DNA of 64,000 nucleotides. Source: a virus. Numbering within the stretch: position 1 is the first letter of the stretch; each line of letters starts with the position of its first letter. The notes beneath the pieces were generated by a model, which searched no databases, was not told where the DNA came from, and saw only the letters and a list, made by a program, of their open reading frames with translations. The translations under genes and the position numbers were made by a program. Positions 50,029 through 57,246 of the stretch are shown in pieces. The DNA lies in IMG/VR virus record IMGVR_UViG_3300025446_000004, positions 25,757-89,756 of that record, one strand, 5' to 3'.

Positions 50029-50784
50029 TCAAAACTTCACATGATCCAAGGTCCACACGGTTGCAGCGCCAAGCGCAAATCCTATCTTAAACCACTTTGA
50101 TTTTGATTTAGTTGCACCTGCTTTAGCCGATGCTACCTCTGCCTTGCACGCCACATCGTCGGCGGCAACAGTGGACTTTAGCCCGGTAACTTGGTCGGTC
50201 AAAGACTTATTAAGCACGTTTGCTGAATCCACTTCCTGCTGCTTGGAATCAACCATTGTAATCTCGTTCTTCAAATCCATTTGAAGAGTTGGGACTAACT
50301 CTAACTGTTCTACCGTATCCAAAGCAACCGTGTTGGTTACCTCAATACCGCTAGCAGTTGCGGTAATGTCAGTCGGTTGAGCAGTCACCAATGTGGCCCA
50401 TCGAGTTGCCAGTTGCGGGGGCGTCATATGCTGATCCGTAACTTGCTGTTGTTGTGTTGCTGTGTCCCTTTGTTTAATGAGTGCCGTTAAAGCTGCGTTC
50501 TCCTGCGACACTGTAATTACTAACTGCTGATACTGAGCCGTCAGAGCCGTAACTTGAGCAGCAGCTTGTGTATCTTTGGCTTTCTGCTCGTCCAATTGCT
50601 GCAAAGCAATCTTTGCCTGTACATCATCATTGGCAGCACGGGCGTTAATCCACTTACCCCCAATCCATGCACCAAACAAAAGCACAAGCGCCGTTAGTAC
50701 GATGCGCTCATGTTGCTTAAGCCAACTCACGGCAACTTTGGCATCTTTTTCAATTTCACTTGGCGTTATCACAGGGACAGTCAT
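50029..50784 (-). CDS. Membrane-anchored coiled-coil protein (spanin-like)
   Basis: 251 residues from the ATG at 50784 (AGGAGG). One transmembrane helix (IVLTALVLLFGAWIGGKW), a long Gln/Ala-rich coiled coil, and a hydrophobic C-terminal stretch. Layout and lysis neighbours suggest an inner-membrane spanin or similar. Confidence 0.5.
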   Translation of the reverse strand: MTVPVITPSEIEKDAKVAVSWLKQHERIVLTALVLLFGAWIGGKWINARAANDDVQAKIALQQLDEQKAKDTQAAAQVTALTAQYQQLVITVSQENAALTALIKQRDTATQQQQVTDQHMTPPQLATRWATLVTAQPTDITATASGIEVTNTVALDTVEQLELVPTLQMDLKNEITMVDSKQQEVDSANVLNKSLTDQVTGLKSTVAADDVACKAEVASAKAGATKSKSKWFKIGFALGAATVWTLDHVKF

Positions 50785-50998
50785 TTTCCTCCTCCTTCTT
50801 AGGGAAAACACTTGGGATAACTTTTTTTGAAAACAGACTTGTAAGAACACTTTTGGGGAACACACTTGGAATTACCTCTGGCGTAAAGTGAGTAAAAACA
50901 CCTTTAGCGCCTGTGCTCTCCTTGGGAGGACCATAAATAAGCTCCCACAGAATGTTCTTTACCGTGTCTTTTCGGAATTTTGGAATCACTACTGACAT
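50756..50998 (-). CDS. Small protein with VIPSVFPK repeats
   Basis: 80 residues; EVIPSVFPK, SVLTSLFSK and KVIPSVFPK are three similar 9-11 residue repeats. Overlaps the start of the downstream gene. Function unknown. Confidence 0.5.
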   Translation of the reverse strand: MSVVIPKFRKDTVKNILWELIYGPPKESTGAKGVFTHFTPEVIPSVFPKSVLTSLFSKKVIPSVFPKKEEENDCPCDNAK

Positions 50999-51177
50999 TA
51001 CTTGCCTCGTTCAACTGAGACGTATACAACCGCGTCTGGTCCCTCATCTGGAAAAAGGCATGGTTGCCAATGGGCTTCCGCGCTCATAGTAGCCGATCCT
51101 TCACGACATACTTTCTTCACTGCCTCATCCACCGCATCATCCAGAGACTTTGGATTGCGAATTATCTTTACCTTCAT
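50998..51177 (-). CDS. Small hypothetical protein
   Basis: 59 residues from the ATG at 51177. The longer upstream frame is rejected because it runs through the DUF5664 gene. Confidence 0.5.
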   Translation of the reverse strand: MKVKIIRNPKSLDDAVDEAVKKVCREGSATMSAEAHWQPCLFPDEGPDAVVYVSVERGK

Positions 51178-51481
51178 TAGCCCTATCTCTTTCCACCAAC
51201 TTTTGAAGATAGGCCAGAGCACGCCATGCCAACTTTGCTGCATGGTATGTTCCATCACTATCTTTTTTGTCCCGTTCCAGAAAATGACGAACCATTGCGT
51301 CCGATTCGTCGGTAGATTTAGACCTGTCCCAATGTAATGGCTCTCCGGGGTTGTGCTGGTCATTGCCGACCTTACTTACCCGTGCTACCTCAGCCAGTGC
51401 CAGTGGGAAATAGTCAAGAACACCTGTACCAATTGGAAGCTCTTTACGAGCCTTCGCATCGGTAGGTAGACTCAGTACCAT
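51137..51481 (-). CDS. DUF5664 (dATP/dGTP diphosphohydrolase-like) protein
   Basis: 114 residues from ATG 51481 (GGGGGA site; a TTG start at 51532 is weaker). ARKELPIGTGVLDYFPLAL, VGNDQHNPGEPLHWDRSKS, MVRHFLER and HAAKLAWRAL are the hallmarks of DUF5664. Second MazG-like enzyme of the window; hydrolyses dNTPs in known relatives. Confidence 0.8.
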   Translation of the reverse strand: MVLSLPTDAKARKELPIGTGVLDYFPLALAEVARVSKVGNDQHNPGEPLHWDRSKSTDESDAMVRHFLERDKKDSDGTYHAAKLAWRALAYLQKLVERDRANEGKDNSQSKVSG

Positions 51482-51573
51482 ACGCCATCCCCCGTATTTC
51501 GTAGACAGTTTTGATAAATTTTTATTGAACAAATACCATCGCTCAGTGCTAAAAGGAACCTACCATATGGCAG

Positions 51574-52773
51574 TTATACAAACCTTTTTTCATAATACCC
51601 ACGGTCAAAGAACGGATGCCACTCAACTTGGAACCCGCATACGGACCCAACAGTGTCTTGTTTTATTCTAACAATAGAGTAGCCGACATGGGCCTGTAGA
51701 CGCCTCTTACGCATGAACAGACTTTGGTCGGTAGTACAACCACCCTGTAAAGTATGAACCTCACGCGGGTAACCATAGTTGAACTTATGATAGTGACCCA
51801 CTAGCTCAATTTGCGGCTTTTCTCCGCCCTGATACGATTCGACGCGCTTCTGATCGGTATACGAAACAGCGTATGCTGATCCGCCTCCCGGATGGACAAG
51901 GCGCATAACAGACGAGCCGCTACCAAAGGATAGACAAATATCTGCCTCACCGTAACCAAGATATTTTAAATCAGTGCGACCCGCACTTTCCGCTCTCATT
52001 TGAAGGTAACGCCCGACTTCCACGCCCTCTCTCTGCTGGTACCAACCCTCGTGGTCATCCCCGGCAATATAATGTGTAGCGATTCCAGCACGAACCGGCC
52101 AGTTATCGATTACGTAATCAACTTGGTGGTCCATTCCCGGAGCGGTCAATAGCTCTGTTTTGTTAAACCTAGCCTCTCCATCAATCCAATTTCCAGCATT
52201 ATAAACAATGGAAATTCCTTGGCGATCAAAGTCATCATAGGCCGCGTTCAATACATCAAGACGAGAGTGTCGATTACACAAGTGGTTATCGGTTGTAAAA
52301 CCAAACGTGTGAGTCCAATAACCCGTCGTGTCTCCCTTAACTTCCCCTTTTCCGGGTTCCAAAAGAACCCCGTCGCCTAAGTCATGCAAACCATTGACGG
52401 TTTTCAACAGCAATGACCCACGATCCCTCATATCGGAAATAACGGTTTCTATATGTTCCGAAGAGGCTCCTAGAGTCTCGGCTAAATCTTTTGTGGAAAT
52501 CGGGCCTCTTTTGAGCACCCTGCGAACATCCTCAAAGGTAACGTGAGGGACATTATTTGTTGAAGTTTCCCCCAACGACTTCGCACTGTGTAGACCTGCC
52601 GCCCCTAAGAATGCCTTAAAGGTGGGAAAATATCTCTGCCATTCCCCCTCAGTATACGCCCCGTTAGCCCTATAAAAATTTCTTGTAATCGTGGTGTCGT
52701 TTGGTGTAATAGTTATAAGACCTTTCAAATCTTCAATCAACGATTCTTTGGTTGGCTGTAAAGCCTTCCTCAT
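51574..52773 (-). CDS. Metallophosphoesterase-like protein with N-terminal HTH
   Basis: About 399 residues. C-terminal half: GFTTDNHLCNRHSRLDVL, NAGNWIDG, AGDDHEGWYQ and VGHYHKF keep a phosphoesterase order, but the first motif is DNH and the second NAGNW, both altered, so activity is uncertain. N-terminal half has a winged-helix-like segment (VRRVLKRGPISTKDLAETL). Start at 52773 overlaps the HNH stop (ATGA); 52788 is an alternative. Confidence 0.6.
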   Translation of the reverse strand: MRKALQPTKESLIEDLKGLITITPNDTTITRNFYRANGAYTEGEWQRYFPTFKAFLGAAGLHSAKSLGETSTNNVPHVTFEDVRRVLKRGPISTKDLAETLGASSEHIETVISDMRDRGSLLLKTVNGLHDLGDGVLLEPGKGEVKGDTTGYWTHTFGFTTDNHLCNRHSRLDVLNAAYDDFDRQGISIVYNAGNWIDGEARFNKTELLTAPGMDHQVDYVIDNWPVRAGIATHYIAGDDHEGWYQQREGVEVGRYLQMRAESAGRTDLKYLGYGEADICLSFGSGSSVMRLVHPGGGSAYAVSYTDQKRVESYQGGEKPQIELVGHYHKFNYGYPREVHTLQGGCTTDQSLFMRKRRLQAHVGYSIVRIKQDTVGSVCGFQVEWHPFFDRGYYEKRFV

Positions 52774-53295
52774 TTTTCCGGTATGCATACTCCTCCGTCT
52801 TTGTGTGGACAAATGCCATGATTTTTGGCACGACCACAATTACAATTATAACAAAGAATCTGAAATCCCGCTGGAAACCCGTTGTTTTTCAACCAACAAT
52901 AGAAAACAACTCCAGATTTCACGGTCTTTCGATGAACCGCCCCATCATTGTTAACATGGTCGATAGTTAAAAAACCAAGCATTTTTTCACCACAACAAGA
53001 ACACTGAATTACATTATTTATAGCATAGTGCTGAAATACTACTTGTTTTAATTTGGCGTACCTCTTACGCCCACTATCCGAACGACTTGCTAAGGCTAAA
53101 GCAGTATGATTATATTCGAACTGCTTTTTCTTATTTTCAGGATCAAGTCTCCAAGCAACAGCGTACTTATTTGTGCATCTTTTACACCAACTCTGCCGTA
53201 TATCACGGTTCTTGGCGCGAACGTAAAAATCATCCAACAGCTTTGGAATCTTACACTTAGTACAAACTTTTGTTATGAATTCTATTTTTCACCAT
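52770..53295 (-). pseudogene. HNH endonuclease gene with a 5' frameshift
   Basis: The ORF from 53237 lacks the first zinc pair. Reading from ATG 53295 (AAAGG site) and skipping one T of the run 53285-53289 (an A5 run on the gene strand) gives MVKIEFITKVCTKCKIPKLL joined to the ORF. Downstream: CKRC, CSCCG, TIDHVNNDG, CYNCNCG. A homing-type gene inserted before the phosphoesterase-like gene. Confidence 0.65.
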
Positions 53296-53338
53296 CCTTT
53301 TTATACAGTAACACAAAATCCTTTAATTGTCAAGCTGG

Positions 53339-53740
53339 TTAGCGCCTTTTGATATTTTTACCACGCGCCTTGGTTCCCTTTTTAATCGGTCGGCTGGATT
53401 TGGCCGCCTTACGACCCTTTGCCCCGGAACGTACTGGAATCATGGCAGCCTGATATGGATTGAAAAATGCCCGAAAATCAGAGCGAAGCTCTTGAATATC
53501 CCGGCTGTGCGACGAGCACATGTTTTCAAAACCTTTTTGCAATACATCCGTTTGTTTTACAAGCTCAACCTGTGTAGTAGCAACACCCTCGTGAATCTCC
53601 TTCAAATCCTTTGATCGAATGTCCTTGAACCAATTTATAATTCTACTACCAAAAGCCAAAACTCCAAAAATGGCTACCCAAAATTTTGCAGCATCGAGAT
53701 ACGCCATTACCGTAGCCGCAGTTGGTCCTAATACAATCAT
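53339..53740 (-). CDS. Membrane-anchored basic protein
   Basis: 133 residues: hydrophobic N-terminus (MAYLDAAKFWVAIFGVLAFG), helical middle, very basic tail (KKGTKARGKNIKRR). In the lysis cluster; holin- or spanin-like at best. Confidence 0.5.
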   Translation of the reverse strand: MIVLGPTAATVMAYLDAAKFWVAIFGVLAFGSRIINWFKDIRSKDLKEIHEGVATTQVELVKQTDVLQKGFENMCSSHSRDIQELRSDFRAFFNPYQAAMIPVRSGAKGRKAAKSSRPIKKGTKARGKNIKRR

Positions 53741-54012
53741 TATTTATCTCCTTGACTATCGCCGGGAGGTTTGCCAATATTACTAAGCTTATTGGATACA
53801 TACGAAGAACTCGCCGCACCAAGAAGGGCAGTCATTCCGTAGAATTGCTCCGGAGATGGTAAACCATGCGTAAAACAAAAAAAGGCAATCATCAAACCAA
53901 TAAGAGTAAACGTCATAGAAATACCAATGATCCTACTTGCGCTTCCGTTACCATCTGGTTCAGATGACACGCTCTTGAGCCAATTTAATGCCTTGGGTAC
54001 AATTGTAAGCAT
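53740..54012 (-). CDS. Holin-like protein
   Basis: 90 residues with two transmembrane helices (IIGISMTFTLIGLMIAFFCF, GMTALLGAASSSYVSNK) after a VSSEPDGNGSASR start, a layout of common phage holins. Start overlaps the upstream stop region. Confidence 0.65.
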   Translation of the reverse strand: MLTIVPKALNWLKSVSSEPDGNGSASRIIGISMTFTLIGLMIAFFCFTHGLPSPEQFYGMTALLGAASSSYVSNKLSNIGKPPGDSQGDK

Positions 54013-54021
54013 AACTCCCCC

Positions 54022-54405
54022 TTACAGGAAAAAACAAAGACTATTCATATTAGCTACGAGTGGATGCGCGTCGTGGTCTCCAAGAATCTTTTCTTTGAAG
54101 AAAGTAGTATCAACATTTCGAGTATCGCACCAATAAAGAGCGCCCTTGGAATAGTCTTGAGTACCTTCATAGATGCCCTCTACTTCGTGCAACAATTTAA
54201 CAAAGTCCGGTTCCCAAATAGATGGTGTTCCAGTCGGAACTTCCATTGTAGCTGCATAATTAGGAAGCCTGTCCAATACTTCGAGCAATGTTCCCCAACC
54301 AAGCCTAACACGGTTCATAATGCACGACATTATCATTGCCGCCGCACGCCAACCACCATAAGGCTTGCCTAATTTCCATCCAATCTCTACAAGTTGGCTT
54401 TTCAG
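54022..54405 (-). CDS. Lysis-region protein with displaced start
   Basis: About 128 residues. GKPYGGWRAAAMIMSCIMNRVRLGWGTLLEVLDRLPNY and later HPLVANMNSLCFFL resemble a phage protein of lysis regions, possibly a cell-wall hydrolase. The frame has no ATG before 54336, after WRAAA; upstream it is open to codons joined to the GIY-YIG gene. A CTG at 54405 is a possible start. Confidence 0.45.
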   Translation of the reverse strand: MKSQLVEIGWKLGKPYGGWRAAAMIMSCIMNRVRLGWGTLLEVLDRLPNYAATMEVPTGTPSIWEPDFVKLLHEVEGIYEGTQDYSKGALYWCDTRNVDTTFFKEKILGDHDAHPLVANMNSLCFFL

Positions 54406-54418
54406 GTAATCATCTTGT

Positions 54419-54991
54419 CTAAGTATTTGATTCCACGGTATTTATACCGCGCCTCCTGTCCCACGCCCTTTGGATTCCCGCTATACGTTTAGCTTTATTT
54501 TCTGGTGTTTCATTTTTAATAGCTAATCTAGCAGATTCCGAAGTAAACTTCGTCCCAAGTCTATTACCCATCATTCTATCACGAAGTTGTTGACGATGTA
54601 ATTCAGTTCGTATATATCCCATAGGCTTGCGGCCTTTATTAGCCGCTCCAATTTTCTTTTTAGCTTCCTCTGAACATGGTATACCAAGTCGTCCAATGTC
54701 ACCGCCGGGCCATACATTATAACCTAATTTTGGATTCCTACTATCTAGCAATAGAATCCAAATACGTTCAAGATTGCCAAGTTCTTCTCGACCATTAGGT
54801 ACCGCAAGAATGTCCACTGAAAAGTTATCTATACCATATTTCGCCATAGCGCGAACAATGGGCATAGGATAGTTCTTTCTATGACGTGCCGCCCAACGTT
54901 TAACACTCAAATAACGATTCAAGTTTATGCTTACCGTCTTGCCAACATAATACTTACCGTTGATCTTATTGTACAGTAGGTAAACAAACAT
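54419..54991 (-). CDS. GIY-YIG homing endonuclease
   Basis: 190 residues. VYLLYNKINGKYYVGKT is the GIY-YIG module (Tyr pair and Gly), with Arg26-like NRYLSVKRW and Glu in GNLERIWI. C-terminal NUMOD-like GIPCSEEAKKKIGAANKGRK DNA-binding repeats. Inserted directly before the lysis-region gene. Confidence 0.85.
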   Translation of the reverse strand: MFVYLLYNKINGKYYVGKTVSINLNRYLSVKRWAARHRKNYPMPIVRAMAKYGIDNFSVDILAVPNGREELGNLERIWILLLDSRNPKLGYNVWPGGDIGRLGIPCSEEAKKKIGAANKGRKPMGYIRTELHRQQLRDRMMGNRLGTKFTSESARLAIKNETPENKAKRIAGIQRAWDRRRGINTVESNT

Positions 54992-54993
54992 TA

Positions 54994-57243
54994 TTACTTA
55001 CCACCCAATGTCGATCCCAAACCGCCATAAACTTTTTGTTCGGCTGCTTTCTTTTCAGGGGAAGGCTGAGCTTCCAATTGATTTTGTTCGCCGGGCATTG
55101 GTTCACCCTGCACAGCTTCAACAACTTTACCGGCACCATATCTCATGGCACCAGCCACTACTTTTCCAGTAGGACTTGTAGCCGCACGACCAAAACGTTC
55201 CCACATAGCCCATGTCTTAGGATGCAAAGCAATCCAGTCTAACAATACGCGGCCTTTAGCAATGCCGCCCATACCGCCGCCTTCACCAGCAACCATGCCC
55301 ACCAATGTACCAAGACCAACGTGCGGGAAAGCACCACCAAGAGCGCCAACACCGCTCAAAACACCGGCACGGGTAAATTTCTGCAAAATCGCAGTGGATT
55401 GGGCATCGTTCTTCAATGCCTCTAATCCATTCCTTGCGTCGGCCCAATCAAACAATTGATCCGCTGTCTGTGAATCAAATCTTTGCAGCGTATTGAAAAA
55501 TCTATCAGGATTGATTGCACCGTTTGGTTCTGTGCTGTCACGTAAAACTGTTCCGAACACTTGCCTACCAAATGCATGAACACCATCATCCCCTATGATT
55601 GTTCGCAAGTCACGAATGTTCTTCATGGCCCGGCCTGTAGTTGGCGAAGCTACGCCCTCACGGGTAAGTGTGAGAAATCCCTTCGCAGCATCATCGACCT
55701 TACCGGCCATCAAATCATCAATAACCTTATTATTCTCGAATACATCGTGCTTAGCCATGTAGGTTTGTCGCATCTGTCTGTAATCATTAACAAGTTGGTT
55801 ATCACCAAACTGTCCGGCAAGTTGGCCTAATGTCTCGTCCATCGGAGATACTCTATCTCCAAAGCTACTAATCAATCCACGAAGGGTACGAGAATTAATG
55901 TTTCCGTAATCAAATTCTTCTGATAACTTACGAATCTTCTGACGAAACCGTACAAGCTCTTGACCAGTAAATTCATGCGGAACAGGTGTAGTCGGCTGCT
56001 CTGGCATGTGTGTTACAGGGCGGCCTTGAGCATCGGTCAATGGTTGTCCATTAACACCAAGTGTAGGTTCCGGGTGTCTCGCCGCTCTCAATGCCGTTTC
56101 ATAGGCTTTCTGATCATCTGCACTTACACCAGTAGAAAGCTCAGTAAGCAATTCCCTAGTCCTTGGATCGAGACCTTCGCCTATCTTTTTATCTAAAGAC
56201 GCCTCAAGAGAGCTAACACCGGGACCGGGAACATGCAAAGCTTCTGCGGCTGCCTCGGCAAGTGGTGTATGCGTGCTAAGAATTGTATGGCCTTGTGTAC
56301 GGTCGGCAATATTTTGAAATCCTGCTTCGTACTCATCGTGCATTTGCTGCTCAGCACTTTTGAGAGTACCCTGAATACCAGTAGCAACCTGTTCTTTTGT
56401 TGCCGCATTACCTGCTGCTTGTTTGAGTCTGCCATATCTCGTGGCAGTCCCGCCCATGTTCTCCCCAACCTCACTGGCAGCCTCAGTTGCCGTAGAAAGA
56501 GGGAGAGCAACCGCCCCGGTTTTCCATGCATCATTCCATGCTTGCTTGAAATCCCCGCCGCTCTTTAGAAATGTCTGTAAACCGGCCACTGTACCGGCTT
56601 GCACTGAACTTACACCGGCACGCTCAAGAACTTTTGAAACAGCGGCCCCAATACGTGCAATGTTCATAGTACGAGGAGATTCTTGAAGAATCTTTGTAAT
56701 CTTAGATACAGCCGACAATCTTTCGGCAAGGCCAAGCTTGGCAAATGCAGGTTCGGCGGCAAGGAATTCCATAAGGCTTTCCCCACCGTAACCAAAAACC
56801 TTAGCCATTGGTCCGCCCATTGGCTCTGTTTCGCGCTGCGTTCCAGACTCAATGGCGTTGGCTATGTTCTCTCTAGTACCTTGTGGTATGGCTTCCGCTA
56901 GCGGCTGACCATAAACAGCGGGGTGCTTAAGCATACCCTCAGCAGTGCCAGTAACAGTTCTCATAGCAGAGGCACCAAAATTAGATAGTGCATTAGGAAT
57001 AAAGTTTACGGCCTCTTTAGCCATACCACCTACTCCTAACAACCCATTCTTTTCTTCCGTTGTCTCGGGTATAATGTCGGCATTATGGGTAGTATCTTCC
57101 TCACCGCCGTCAACACCAGCACCCCCACCAAAAGCAACCGTTGGCGTAGCTATCACGCCTTGATTCGGTGCCATCGCCTGTGAAGGCATACTACCAAATC
57201 GTGCCGTTGGTGTCGCACTTATGTTATTTTGACCATCAGCCAT
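54994..57243 (-). CDS. Large Ala-rich virion protein (internal virion/ejection type)
   Basis: 749 residues, Ala/Gly-rich and largely helical, no membrane signal. It lies directly downstream of the transglycosylase-bearing protein, as T7-like internal virion proteins are arranged. Role in DNA ejection is inferred. Confidence 0.55.
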   Translation of the reverse strand: MADGQNNISATPTARFGSMPSQAMAPNQGVIATPTVAFGGGAGVDGGEEDTTHNADIIPETTEEKNGLLGVGGMAKEAVNFIPNALSNFGASAMRTVTGTAEGMLKHPAVYGQPLAEAIPQGTRENIANAIESGTQRETEPMGGPMAKVFGYGGESLMEFLAAEPAFAKLGLAERLSAVSKITKILQESPRTMNIARIGAAVSKVLERAGVSSVQAGTVAGLQTFLKSGGDFKQAWNDAWKTGAVALPLSTATEAASEVGENMGGTATRYGRLKQAAGNAATKEQVATGIQGTLKSAEQQMHDEYEAGFQNIADRTQGHTILSTHTPLAEAAAEALHVPGPGVSSLEASLDKKIGEGLDPRTRELLTELSTGVSADDQKAYETALRAARHPEPTLGVNGQPLTDAQGRPVTHMPEQPTTPVPHEFTGQELVRFRQKIRKLSEEFDYGNINSRTLRGLISSFGDRVSPMDETLGQLAGQFGDNQLVNDYRQMRQTYMAKHDVFENNKVIDDLMAGKVDDAAKGFLTLTREGVASPTTGRAMKNIRDLRTIIGDDGVHAFGRQVFGTVLRDSTEPNGAINPDRFFNTLQRFDSQTADQLFDWADARNGLEALKNDAQSTAILQKFTRAGVLSGVGALGGAFPHVGLGTLVGMVAGEGGGMGGIAKGRVLLDWIALHPKTWAMWERFGRAATSPTGKVVAGAMRYGAGKVVEAVQGEPMPGEQNQLEAQPSPEKKAAEQKVYGGLGSTLGGK

Positions 57244-57246
57244 TAT

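Noticed and set aside
51178-51363. Longer N-terminus for the gene ending at 50998
   Set aside because: This frame overlaps the DUF5664 gene, whose family match is clear.
714-54991. Group I introns next to homing endonuclease genes
   Set aside because: I saw no split conserved gene with matching exons around the HNH or GIY-YIG genes; they look like free-standing insertions.
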